Positions 32,897 through 43,542 of a stretch of DNA of 64,000 bases are shown piece by piece; the stretch's first letter is position 1; every line of letters begins with the position of its first letter. The stretch is from positions 5,072,619 to 5,136,618 of the forward strand of contig NW_015622543.1 in assembly GCF_000835495.1 (NCBI RefSeq), given 5' to 3'. The translations under genes were made by a program, and so were the position numbers. Under the pieces are notes generated by a model. It was given only the letters and a program-made list of their open reading frames with translations, was not told the DNA's origin and made no database searches. This DNA is from Cladophialophora immunda (Eukaryota; Ascomycota; Eurotiomycetes; Chaetothyriales; Herpotrichiellaceae).

Positions 32897-35459
32897 CTAG
32901 TGCCCCTTCATCCTGCCACCTACGCTAGAAAAAAAGCAGTCCTAGTAATGAGCGTGCATAGGTTAGCTTCTCCTGTTCAGTTCAATGTATAGCCCAGGAG
33001 CGCCCACTCACTTCGAACAGACCGTGGTCGGCCAAGAACATGTCATCCTCAGGAATTTCGAAACTCAGGGGACTGCCCTCACTCGATGTCCAGTCCCATT
33101 GATCAAGGAATCCTGATGTCGTCCGCTCAGACGCTGCATTGCTGGCAAAGTTGCCGGCTGTGTGGTGCAGGGTTCCAATTTCAAGGCTGTCGAGGGCCTC
33201 AACATCCTCTTCCCACGACTCACGGACCACATCACTCTCGAGTTGCTCGTGCTGTTGTCGGCTTGTGCTTGCTGGCCTCCTGCGATTATCGGCAATCTGA
33301 CAGTTTCGGAATTGCTGGGCTTCCTCCAATTTCGCAGTCACGCTAGCTCTGGAGGCTTGGAGCGAGGCTGAGCATTGTGGGAGCTGGTCAAACGCCGTCG
33401 TCGCAAGCTTTCGTATTTGTGCGAGTGCTCTGGAGCTCGTGTAGGGTTTTCTAGTCACCTTGGTCAGAAAATCGGACACGAGGCTCAAAGCAGTGGCCAC
33501 ATGGTGGGGATAAGGATCAACGCTGAGCAGTGACACCATGTCGTCACGACGAGGCGTTGAGATTGAGCCAAACACGGCTTGAAGTGAGACTTTGCATTGG
33601 GTCCCAAGTAAGATGATGTTGACTGTCTCTTGCACTGCTGCCCATTGAGAGTTGTCCGGATTCGTCACCAAGTCTCTCCTGTCAAAGGTATCCAGGATGT
33701 CATAGAGCATTAAGAGTCCTAAGTGGTAATGAAGCGCGAGAAGGTCTTCTAGCTTTTCAGCCTGCATTTGGGTATATGGATCGTGGAGAGGATAGGGCAC
33801 TTACACCAATTGAGTTGGGCCTCGAAGTCGAGAAAGAGCAAAGCCCTTTTACAAGCGGCAAGCAGCGGAGCATAAGTCACGTCATACCTCAGCATGCACT
33901 GCAGAACGGCTGTCTGTGCACGGGCGATCACATGCGGCTCATGGCCGTAGTTCAAAGCTTCTCGCAACGAGGCCACCGCTTTCCAGAATACACCTTTGCA
34001 GCCGCTGGCGGATTGAACTATCCAAATTGCGCTCTGATTGATCACCTCGAAGCCATTGGCTCTCCAGTCCTCCGTCTTGTCGTGGAAATCCTGTGCGGTC
34101 TTCTTTAAAAGCTGCACTGTCCTTTCCTGTTCGAACCCTGTTCGAACCCTAGGAGGCTCGCGTGGAGTATCGAGGGTAAACCGGTAGTAAACGAAGCAGA
34201 AGTGTCAAATACAAAGCCCGCCCAGTATGCTATGGTCTCCCGCAGCGCGTAGCCCTCGTCAGTGGACTGGGATGCGGTGTCGAAGGTCGCTGAGGCCGAG
34301 GTGGAGCTGGTGGCAATGGCCGCTGAAGAGAAGCGGCTGACGTTCCTCTTGGCCCGGACACTCTGCAATTGCCGCATGGCGACGTCGATGCAGACTTCAC
34401 CGATATTTCCGTGAGAGACCTCATGTTCCTCGAGACCCGGAGGTAGTGGAGTCATTCCGAAGATGTACAGGGCCAATATAGACCGGTAGCACCGCTTCTG
34501 TAAGATCAACAAGATCTTGGACCGCGCGTTGTACCACAGTTTCCGCGCCAGCTCGTTCAGTTTCTCAGCCGGAATACTTGTGCCAGCGACGAGGGGCAGC
34601 CACCGGACGCTGAACGCATGCACGGCTGCGTTTAGGGCCTGGTTGACCACGCTGTCGGCTTTGACGCAGACGCTTCCTGAAACGGTTTGCCTGGTATCGG
34701 AGTGGCCGTCGTGCTGCCGACAGGAGCATTTCCATTCATCCAAGCCCAGAAAGAGCCTTGAGATGATCGTTCTCGAGCCCTAGTGTCCGGCTTCGTTGAC
34801 GGCTATTTCTTTCTGGGGGTACACCAAGGAAACATCGTGGTGGACTTACGTCTGGGAGCCCCGGGTACGGACAGCAGCCACTCCCCAACCATACGCCGAG
34901 TGCGGTCTCGAAAATCGAAGAGAAGATATGCCACATAGAGGAATCGATGACTTCCTCTCGCACGTTAAACGCCCGAGCAACCCTCGACGACGCCGTATTG
35001 CCCGCGGAGGGTGTTTCTTGTCCGAGATATCTGTTCGATTAACACATTGGCCAAGTCACATAAGCTGTAATGATACTGACCCTCGGCTCTGCTGGGGTGA
35101 CCTTTCGTGGCCGAATGTGTGCTGCATCCGTCCTTCGGGTTCGGCGCTGTTGCCGGCAGAAAAGACCGACTCCGAGCGGTGACGACGCTTTGCTGCCTGG
35201 AGCCACTGAACAAGTTTCATTAAGCCGCATAAAAGCCAATTGGGAAGCTCTGCAGAAGTACGGTGACGGCGCTCACCTTGAAAGTGCAGGGGCGATTTTT
35301 CCGGGCGCAGTTGGTGCATCTGCGGTCACGAAAGACACCATTCAGCCCGCCGACGACAGCCTCTCTCCTGTGTACAGCATCGCAACGGATCCTGGACGAC
35401 CGACAGCCATCGCAGCTTGAGTTCTGCTTCCGTGGAGGACGCGACAACTCTTCGTTCAT
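32897..35459 (-). pseudogene. Zn(II)2Cys6 transcription factor disrupted by an 11-bp duplication
   Basis: Fungal regulator from about six minus-strand exons: 35459-35277, 35205-35081, 35030-34850, 34779 to about 33800, 33761-33012 and 32941-32897. The zinc cluster has C16, C19, C26, C48, C51 and C58; the loop between cysteines three and four is 21 residues, far longer than usual. The middle homology region includes SSMWHIFSSIFETALGVWLG and YALRETIAYWAGFVFDTSAS. At 34127-34148 the 11 bases CTGTTCGAACC occur twice in tandem. One copy would give LLGFEQERTVQLLKK, but with two the frame ends ten codons later at about 34105. No intron fits there. The join near 33761 also does not keep frame in the simplest model. 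The product would be truncated at about 387 residues, unless this is an assembly error. Confidence 0.7.
34127..34148. repeat. 11-bp tandem duplication causing frameshift
   Basis: CTGTTCGAACC at 34127-34137 is repeated exactly at 34138-34148 inside the regulator's coding exon. Eleven is not a multiple of three, so the downstream conserved frame is lost. Confidence 0.9.
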
Positions 35460-36202
35460 TTCGACGACTGTAGTGCTTCCAAGATTGAGTTGACCGGCGC
35501 AAGAAGGAGGAGAAGCGGAGTCCGCTGAGGCATTCGCAGGGTTTCTAGACTGTGCTCCGCATGGACAGCTACCGTCAGAGGGAGAAGCACATTCGTTGCA
35601 AGGATATCGGTGCCGGAACCGAGCCTGTGCTGGAGAAACGGTAGCGAAACCGTCGCTACCGCAGAGGGGGTCAAACCCTCCCTTTTGTAGACAGCCTTGG
35701 CCCCACTCGATGTTCTCTGCATTAGTCCGCTTCGGGCAATATCAGATCGTCATATCCCGCATACTGGATCCCCGCTCAGGGATGATTTCCGTCTTTTCTT
35801 GAGAATGCTGGGGCGTTGGATTGGCGAGGCGTTCGATTCTAGAATGTAACCTGAGTTATTTGCGGCGGTAAGGAGGTCCAGCTCTGACAAAGTTCCTGGG
35901 CTTCCGTGTCGGCAATCACGTCGCTAAGCAGGCATTCACTGCTACCGGCACTTCGAGAATTTCCTTTTTCTAGTTTATACCCCAAGGAAGAAAGTGAAAT
36001 GCCCTGGCTACGTGCTGACCGACAGACTCGCTTCCGAACCTCTGGCTTCCGCAGCAAGCGGACCATGAGAGACGCCGTTCCGGCACCAGGAACAATCGGT
36101 GGTTAAATTGCTGATCAACATAGCATAGCACATGTCACCCACCTGGAGGCCGCACCTAGTGTACGTCCACCCGAATCAGATCCTTCAATACTAGTCGTGA
36201 AG
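35460..36202. promoter_or_regulatory. Divergent intergenic region (regulator / cupin)
   Basis: About 740 bases. A perfect inverted repeat CGGTAGCGA / TCGCTACCG (35639-35647 and 35653-35661, 5-base spacer) could be a dimeric operator; CGG triplets at its outer ends suit a zinc-cluster regulator. No gene was recognised. Confidence 0.35.
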
Positions 36203-37041
36203 ATGTCCCTGCCTCACCCGCGCAGGATCGTCACCGGCCACGACGCGGAGGGGAAAGCAATATTCCTCGCGGACTCGCACATCCCTCTGGAAGCGACGAA
36301 GCTGGGTGCCAGTCTCGGCGTGCTCTGGGAGACGAAGCAGTTCCCGGCCGACAACTCTGGGACCGAAGACCCGGCCACGACGAGGACGACGGATCTCGCG
36401 AACAAGAGCGGCGTGGTTCTCAGGGTCGTGGATATCGAGCCCGGCACGACGGAGGTGAGGTTCTCCAGAAGTCGGATAGGAAGGAGGGACCGAGAAGTTG
36501 CGACGAGTACGAATGATCTACCGAGCTAATATCAGTTGTATAATTCAAGGCCAAGATGTTATTCCACAGGACAGAGTCGCTGGACTTTGGCATTTTGTTT
36601 GACGGCGAGGTCTCATGGTCAGATTCACATTCCAGCCAATCCCCTTGGCATTCTATCTCCCTCTATCACTCAAACCTCATGCTTCATGGCGCCAGACTGA
36701 CCAGCATCCACTGACAGTTACTTGAATGACGGGGCCAGAGTGGACATGAAACCCGGCGACGTGTGTGTGCAGCGGGGCACGATCCATGGGTGGACGAACA
36801 CAGGCACCAAGACGGCAAGACTCTTCTTCTGCTTGATAGGTGCGTGAGTCTCGTGGAATCATTTGTTTGACTTGTGGCAGTGGCAGTGGCTGTTGTCCCG
36901 CCATTGATCGTTGTCGCCGCTGTCCGTCTTACTGATACGTGTGGTTGTCATCGAACAGCGGCGAAACCGGTCAAGATTGGAGATCAGGAGCTAGGTGCAC
37001 ATGGGTATCATAAGGAGGATGTCGCGTCGGGAGGAACATAG
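36203..37041 (+). CDS. Cupin-domain protein
   Basis: Single-cupin protein of 174 residues. Exons are 36203-36454, 36550-36617, 36718-36839 and 36959-37041; all joins keep frame with GT..AG introns (95, 100 and 119 bases). It begins MSLPHPRRIVTGHDAEGKA. The cupin barrel includes VVDIEPGTTE, FHRTESLDFGILFDGEV (first metal-binding motif with His and Glu) and KPGDVCVQRGTIHGWTNTG (second motif with the metal histidine). The tail is VKIGDQELGAHGYHKED. Such small cupins often accompany secondary-metabolism or aromatic-degradation genes as decarboxylases, isomerases or dioxygenase-like enzymes; the reaction cannot be named. The neighbouring FAD oxidoreductase, EthD and SDR-like genes support a tailoring or catabolic group. 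The second donor is the least certain splice. Confidence 0.82.
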
Positions 37042-37528
37042 GTTGCACAGGGCAAATGACGAGATGCCAAATCCCGCTTGCCGGAGTATTGCGAAGCACT
37101 CAGACCGATGATCTGGAGACTAGATTCTCTGTACAGGCTGGGTCAGTAATCCTTCGGGGAGAAGGAGATCGTTTTCCTACCTCAACGGGTTCTTGGTGCA
37201 TTCGACGCATTTTGGAGGTTAAAGAAGCTCTTGCCGATCCAATGGTTGGATGTAGCTCGAGTATTCCCTGCAAGATTGTCTTTGATTGCTCTTAGAAGTT
37301 CATACATGCATGTACTTGGTTTTGTCTTTGTTCCCTGGTCACTCTTGTTTTGAGTCTATCGGATCACCTGACAAAATGATTCGGATACTCTTTAGGAAGT
37401 AACGGCTACTGGGCGGAACATTCGTCCTGGTAGTTGCTTTATTCTTTTCCACCACATATGGCAGCTCACGACTCTCCTTTCGAATATCCTCTCTTGTCGT
37501 GCCCTGAAGACTCATTGCTCCGGCGTTA
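37042..37528. other. Convergent intergenic region
   Basis: About 490 bases between the 3' ends of the cupin and the FAD oxidoreductase. No gene, repeat or RNA was recognised. Confidence 0.4.
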
Positions 37529-39258
37529 TCACCCACCATTTTTCTGATGCCCATTCCTCGTCACGTTGATGTAACCAGGCCTTAGCTTGGTGAAGACTCC
37601 ATTCGCATCGTATTGCTTGCTAATATGCAGCAGCCTCGCCAGGTTCTCCTCACCGTAGCTAGCAAAGACGTCTTGGTTGCCAGCCGCGTAATTGAGGTAG
37701 ACGTACCGATGGAACTTATTGTGAGCTTTCGCTGTTGCTGTCACGCGTTGTTCGAAGGCACATGCAAGGGACTCGATTAGGTCATCGTCCGTTGGCTCCG
37801 TCCAGGACCAGAGCAGGGAGATTACTTTGACGAAGTCGTTAGTTATGTTCCATGCAGATATATACCAGCATCATCTTCTTACTTACCGAATAGAGGTCCA
37901 TCTTGTTTGCTGATCCCCAGCGTATGGTCACTTTCTTCAGACGGCAGCATCCGCGGAAGTAAAGGCTGCAGCAAGATTGCTGGCACAAAGTCCTTGACGG
38001 TATCTTTGTGCGGGCTGATTACATCCTTATAGATCGCCATAACCTCGTTGAGGATTGTGATGTCGCTTTTCACGGCCAACGCCAGCGTTTTGGACCTTTG
38101 AACGACGAGTTAGCAGATGAAAGTTGAACACAACGCCGGTCAGCATGCCAAGACGGACACCATACCTGAGCCCATGCGGGTTATTCGCATTCAATTCCAC
38201 CGATAGATCCGCTATGCTTCGGATCTTCGCCGACGAAGCAATAGATGGCAACGTCTTGAACCCATCAAAAATGGGTGGATCTTCCTCAGGTTTTCCGTGA
38301 GACAGAACTGCCGTGGTGATGAACTTGCCCATCGGAGCGACGTATGCGATGATGATGAAAGCCTCGGCGAAGACATCAGCGGCCGATGATGCGGGATCCT
38401 GGCCTTTACAGAACTTGTCAAGCAGAGCGATCGCTTGCGCCTCGGAGTCTTCAAGGTATTGCTTGACGCCGCCCCAGATCTGGCCCTGTTCGAATGCCAC
38501 AAACTCGAACCTTGTCACGATCCCGAAATTCGTCCCTGCGCCGCGGAGCGCCCAGAACAGATCAGGATGAGTTTCGCGCGTGACGGTGACTACGCTCCCA
38601 TCGGCGAGGACTACCTGTGGGTTTGTGTTAGTACGCTTTGCGTAAGAATGGCATTTTCAGCATCAGGCGTACCTCATAGCTTTTGACGTTATCGCAGGCA
38701 AGGCCGAACCGGCTGGCTGCGAAAGAGATGCCGCCTGGAAGGACAGTCAGGATTTTTGTCACTCAGAGATCATAGTATCCCACCTCCAAGCGTCAAGCCA
38801 CCAACGCCGACGGTTGAAATGCGTCCTCCAGGGACGCTGATTCCCAGTGCATCCAGCTTGCCGTAGACATCACCCCACTTTGCCCCTGCCCCTATGAACA
38901 CGGACTTGCGCTCAGGGGCGACATCCACCGAATTCATCCGACTCAAGTCAACCAGGATGCCGTCTTCAATGCTCGATGCGCCGGCGTAGACCCCATGCCC
39001 ACCAGCTTTCACAGTGAAAGGGACCTGATGATCTCGGACAATCTGGAGTATGGTTGAGACGTCTTTCGCGTTTTCAGGGAACACTTGGACGGCAGGGACC
39101 AGTGCTGCCGACTGTGCGGCGAAGTATTTCAGCTCTCCGGGCCTGGGCTCTGAGACCTTACTCTTCCCAAATTTGTCGCAGAGGATGTTATGCTATCTGA
39201 TATTTAGGAACTTGATATGCTTCGGCCTGGGTGCACTTACAACTTCTTTGGACGCCAT
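37529..39258 (-). CDS. FAD-linked oxidoreductase, berberine-bridge-enzyme-like
   Basis: FAD-dependent oxidase of the PCMH/BBE type, 480 residues. Minus-strand exons are 39258-39241, 39192-38784, 38734-38673, 38614-38166, 38095-37887 and 37824-37529; every intron is GT..AG and keeps frame. The FAD-binding half shows PFTVKAGGHGVYAGASSIED, whose GGH histidine is the usual covalent FAD anchor, then GDVYGKLDALGISVPGGR and STVGVGGLTLGGGISF. The second covalent cysteine of bicovalent enzymes is replaced by serine in GRISTVG, implying single attachment. ALRGAGTNFGIVTRFEF and the C-terminal YINVTRNG segment follow, although the usual terminal Y-x-N motif is modified. No signal peptide is present, so it is likely cytosolic. 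It is divergent from the EthD gene, suggesting a shared promoter. Confidence 0.9.
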
Positions 39259-39768
39259 CGTATCTGCCATAGGAAGAATTCTGGAGCGAAGCAGTGATTG
39301 TCGTGGTATCGCAGGACCACCTTATATGCTGGAGCTGCATATCTCCATGTGTCCTCGAGCTCTCAAGTCATTGTATAGCCAGAAGATATCGGAGGCGCCG
39401 GGTAATCTGAAGGAACAATCGGTTCCCGCCTGCGCTTCTCGGATCCGGGAACCGAAGGGTTACAACCCCGTGGGACCCCAGCACCCCGGATTTTGACTCT
39501 TCTCAATCATTGTATCGGTTGCTGCTTATCCGGAGAAGGCGGAGTTCTTTCTGGGGCGCGGAGGTCTCTCACGACGGTACTCTATGTCGGGAGTTCCTAG
39601 GACCACTCTCTTAGAGTCGGTTGCAGACCAAGCGGTCCATAGTAGTACCACAGGTCCAAGGAATGGATACTTAAACACTGGGTGCCACGGCTCGAAATCA
39701 TCTCTTTTGCCCTCGCCTCACAAAGACTTGTCTCGTCGCCTTGAACGCAACCTCACAACCTCGCAACC
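39259..39768. other. Divergent intergenic region (FAD oxidoreductase / EthD)
   Basis: About 510 bases that must hold both promoters. I see no convincing TATA box or palindrome and no coding region. Confidence 0.4.
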
Positions 39769-40314
39769 ATGCCGTGCAAGCTGCAAATCCTGATCAACAA
39801 ACAGGACCATCTCAGTGATGAGGAGTTCCACCACTAGTAAGCTGGTCCCAAAGATGTGACGAGGGACCACTTTGCTGATGCTTCACGGTTGGTCAGTCGA
39901 ACATCCCAAAATCTGGCTGAACACGGACATCGTCAAGAAGAAGATAATCACTTATTCTCAGGTTGGGCTCCAGACCACGTCATCAGAGATGCATGGCTGA
40001 TGGCGAGGAAGTTTCACATCGACAAGAAGTCCACGGCAGTCCTAACCGACTTTGGCGTTGACATTGGTCAGTGGGATGGCATAGTCACCATGGTGGCGGA
40101 GAGCATGGAAGAGTTGTTGAGCGTAAGATTGCCCCAAGGTCGTTGAAACACATCTGTTAACGACATGCCCCAGGTGTTCGCCGACGACGAGTATCTTCGA
40201 GTCGTGGTGCCTGATGAGAAGAAGTTCCTCAAGCGCGAGACGGCCATTATGATGATTGGGGAGGACCATCCTAAGAAGGTAGATGGGAACGTTGTGGTGG
40301 ATATTGGAAGATGA
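39769..40314 (+). CDS. EthD-domain (dimeric alpha-beta barrel) protein
   Basis: Protein of 144 residues from exons 39769-39836, 39897-40122 and 40174-40314. Reading straight through meets TAG TAA at 39835-39840, but a 60-base intron (GTAAGC, branch GCTGAT, GGTCAG) removes them and keeps frame. The second intron is 51 bases. EthD-fold features are the first strand KLQILINKQDHLSDEEFHHY, a central QWDGIVTMVAESMEELL, and VFADDEYLRVVVPDEKKFLK with ETAIMMIGED, matching the ferredoxin-like repeat of fungal EthD proteins. Members act as dehydratases or cyclases in polyketide tailoring, or in aromatic and ether degradation. It is adjacent to the FAD oxidoreductase and SDR-like genes. The central residues 25-45 fit the family poorly. 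Confidence 0.75.
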
Positions 40315-40605
40315 ATCAACGTGAGGGTGTTTGTCTCTCTGTACAGATCACTTGCTTGTTCATACGAACCTTTTATACTCCAATTGCCTTGCCATCCTTT
40401 CTCCGCGTTTCCCGGATTCAGCTCCAGGCTATGAGGCGCCCAAACTCCCCTTTTCTCCAACATCTCGGCCCGCGGCAGGAATTGTGACGTAGTGGTTGTC
40501 CATGCGTCAATCCTTTTCAACATTGTATCAAAACCTCATCTAATCACCTCGCAAACCAAATTTTCCTTGTCTCTATCGTCAAAAGCAAAGTATAACAAAG
40601 AAGGA

Positions 40606-41436
40606 ATGCCTCCTACAGGTCTTTCAGGTCTCGCAATCCTCCTGGGCGCCGGCCCCACTACGGGCGCGGGCATTGCCCGGGTCCTCGCCCGCCCGTCCCA
40701 AGGGAACCTCGCTGTCGCCCTCCTCTCGCGCAGCGGCGACGTCCAGCTCGCCGAGCGGTTATCGCGCGAATCCGACGGCGGAGTGCTCAAGGCGTTCAAA
40801 ACCGACACTTCAGAACAAAGCTTGAACAGTGCATTTGACGAGATCAAGCAATGGTCCGAATCGCTCGGCCAGGACGTGAAATTGAAATTGGCCATCTGGA
40901 GCATCAAGCACTCCCATAAGACGCCCTTCGAGGACGAGTCCGCCCAGCGCTTCGGAGACAGTCTGCAGATCTACGTCACTGGGGCCATGGCGTTCAGCCA
41001 GCTTTGCCTCAAATGGATGCTGGCCCAGTACCCGGCGGATGTGGAGAGGAGCTCAGAAGGCGGCCAGGAGGAAATGATCAAGAAAGGCACGCTGATCTTC
41101 ACGGGCACCTTGGGCGCTTTGAGGACTAATCCGGGCTACGCCGCTTACGGGGCTGGAAGAGCCGGCGTGAGGATGCTGGCCCAGAGTCTGGCGCGAGAGT
41201 ATTCTGCCAAGGGTGTTCACGTTGTCCACGCCATTGCAAACGGCGGCATTATGGACATTGATTCGTCCGCGGTCGATGGTGCGGCTGCAGATGCGAAAGA
41301 GAAAGCGGCCAAGGTCATGCTTGGAGAAAGGATCCGTGCGGAAAGTGTGGGCAGGCTGTACCTGGACTGTATGCGGCAGAGCTGCGATCTGTGGGTTCAC
41401 GAGTTAGACATGAGGCCCGCAAGGGAGAAGTTTTGA
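40606..41436 (+). CDS. Atypical short-chain dehydrogenase-like protein
   Basis: Intronless 276-residue Rossmann-fold protein. The N-terminus LAILLGAGPTTGAGIARVLA holds a glycine-rich cofactor loop (GAGPTTGAG). The expected substrate region GTLIFTGTLGALRTNPGYAA places serine/threonine and tyrosine positions, but the catalytic motif reads YGAGR instead of YxxxK: lysine is replaced by arginine. The C-terminus continues LAREYSAKGVHVVHAIANGG, as in SDRs. Start is the ATG at 40606, with the loop beginning at residue 13; the frame is open upstream but has no nearer ATG. It resembles glucose/ribitol-type SDRs found beside secondary-metabolite genes. Activity may be altered or lost. It is co-oriented with the EthD gene 290 bases upstream. 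Confidence 0.8.
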   Translation: MPPTGLSGLAILLGAGPTTGAGIARVLARPSQGNLAVALLSRSGDVQLAERLSRESDGGVLKAFKTDTSEQSLNSAFDEIKQWSESLGQDVKLKLAIWSIKHSHKTPFEDESAQRFGDSLQIYVTGAMAFSQLCLKWMLAQYPADVERSSEGGQEEMIKKGTLIFTGTLGALRTNPGYAAYGAGRAGVRMLAQSLAREYSAKGVHVVHAIANGGIMDIDSSAVDGAAADAKEKAAKVMLGERIRAESVGRLYLDCMRQSCDLWVHELDMRPAREKF

Positions 41437-42137
41437 TTCTGTTCTTGGATAGCTGGCTACGGCACAGTCGGTCTGGTATTCGGTCGAGCTCCGACCCAGC
41501 TGCTTCTCCTTCGACAATCCCAGTGGACGATGTGGGATAGGACAGAAGGGAGCTTGCTTTTAACCAATTATGAGATTGATATGGTAGCTGACGACGTGCC
41601 TTCGAGCGGAAACAGAATGACTATAGCAGATTATAGCGGTTTTTACAGCAACTTTGCGCGGTCGTCGATGAGTGACCCAAAAGCGTATGCCAAAGGTCCC
41701 AAAAGCCAAGTCTTCGCGCCAAAAGAGTGCGTACAGTCTTTCCCACTCGAACCCCCATGTGAGATGAATCCGGATCCCCCTTTTGTATTTGACTCGATGA
41801 GTGTTCTTCTCCGTGTTGATCCGCATGAAACATTTATATATCGCCATAAACACCACGTATTCGTAGACCGGAATTACACTTGATAAACAATGCATTGCAG
41901 TGTGCAAACGTGCCACACGTGCAATGGGTCAACAGACGGTTGAATGGCCGGCGCGGTGTTGACCCAAGTCAGGTTCAAATCTGTCCTGGGCGTATTCTCT
42001 TGTGAGGCCGCGCAGAGTAGTCCACAGCTTGTCTCGAATGTGTTCTCTCCCCCGTTGACGCTGCCGGACCGCGAGACATGTGTCTCTGACACATCCACAT
42101 GGCGTGTCTGGCGTGAAACAGTAAACATGATCTCAAT
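41437..42137. other. Convergent intergenic region
   Basis: About 700 bases between the SDR-like gene and the 3' end of the hypothetical gene. Open frames here show no domain. Confidence 0.35.
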
Positions 42138-43542
42138 TCAAAGTTCTTCTCTGCACTCTTCTCGAGGCTCCTGCTCTGCTTGGTGCCATTGAAATTCCGG
42201 CGGAGCGTGTTCGCTGAGAGGACAGCCATATCTGGGAATGCAGTGCTCGAAATTCGTCCACATACCCGTCTTGGCGATTTGCGCAGCGCCCTTGGAGGCA
42301 GCGTAGGCGTGCTCCTCTGCTGTACGGAGGTATTCCTCTGGCTTGATCTTGTCATTGTGGGCGAAAACCTCTTGGACGAGCTGCAGAAATTCCGGTCGTG
42401 TCACCCCGGTGCCATGCAGAATGAGGAGATCTATTGGCTCTGCACCGTGTCGCGAGAAATAAGACACACGGTCTTTGACCCAGCCCCAATACTGATCAGG
42501 ATCTTGAGCATTTAGCGAGTTAGTACCACGATCGAAATGATCTTCTGTCATATTTTCAGAGATGGCGATCAGTCCGTCATTACGGTACATTTGGTGGAGG
42601 CCAAAGTAACTTGCATCAAGTTGGATGCTGAGGAACGAGTGGATGAGGCGACCGTTATACTTCTCGCACTCGATGTCAGGAATCTGATGCGTTTCATTGA
42701 CGTGGATTCCATAACAGTGTTGGAGCTGGTACAGGCCGAGGAGGGCCGCTCTGGACTCATCCCACCACCTAGAATGGAAGCCGTGCAGCCCAGCACCTGA
42801 AAGGAGCGGATCAATAAGGCTGAGGGCATATGTCGAATCCATGACGAAATTAGGAATGGCGAGGAATGCAGTGCGATGCTGAAGGTGGTGGATAGTGGAC
42901 GCAACGGCGAATAAAGCTCGAATCATATCTGATATTGGCTCGAGAGTGGGCGAGAGGCTCTGTGGGTGGTTTGGCAGGGTGTGGGAGTGGAATTGTTGCA
43001 AGAATGAACGCCACACAGACATCCAAGATGTCGTGCTCTTGCTGGTCTCGGGCTCCAAGCGTCTTAAATAAAATGTATCAGCATCCTGGGGGCCTGGGAG
43101 TGAAGGTGAATGGTCCGTACATGTCATGGTGTGGGCGCATTGATTTCTGGGGCATGTCCATCCTTGAGAGATCTATCAATGCAGCCAGGTACCCAGGTGT
43201 CCCAGGAATGATTCCAGCACTCATCGATGATCCATTGGTGAAAACAAGAGAAACGGATCTATAGAGACTAAGTACTTGCACACCTCGAATAAGCGTACAT
43301 CTTAGTCTTACCCATAGTCAGGGGATAGTGACAGCCCGACTCCTGTGGATAAAGGAAAGCGGTCAACATCTGCATACTCATTGCTGGTGTGGCAGATCGA
43401 ACTTACCTGCAGCTTCTTGCAAGTCTAACGATCGACATTCCCAGCAGACTTGAGTACCAGAAATAGGCAGACACAGACAGAGTATATTGAGAGCGATGAA
43501 GATACTTGAGGTGCAGCTACCGGACAGAAGCCGAGGACGCAT
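42138..43542 (-). CDS. Hypothetical protein with hydrophobic N-terminus, possibly actin-like-ATPase related
   Basis: Four minus-strand exons (43542-43407, 43342-43312, 43258-43121, 43062-42138) join in frame to a 409-residue protein; introns are GT..AG and the last has branch GCTGAT. The N-terminus contains a hydrophobic run (SSIFIALNILCLCLPIS) that could be a signal peptide or anchor. The middle reads VGLSLSPDYG then SVSLVFTNGSS, and the C-terminal half includes FHSRWWDESRAALLGLYQLQ, DPDQYWGWV and LLILHGTGVTRPEF, ending with a Lys/Glu-rich tail after AASKGAAQIAKTGMW. The order loosely recalls fungal proteins annotated as actin-like ATPase domain, but the nucleotide-binding motifs are not clear. 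Function unknown. The second exon, 31 bases, is unusually short. Confidence 0.55.

Noticed and set aside
34127..34148. GTTCGAAC repeats resembling tRNA T-arms
   Set aside because: No acceptor stem, D-arm or anticodon arm around them; they lie in a coding exon and are a simple 11-bp duplication.
39835..39840. TAG TAA inside the EthD gene suggesting a pseudogene
   Set aside because: A 60-base intron with GTAAGC, GCTGAT and GGTCAG removes both stops and keeps frame.
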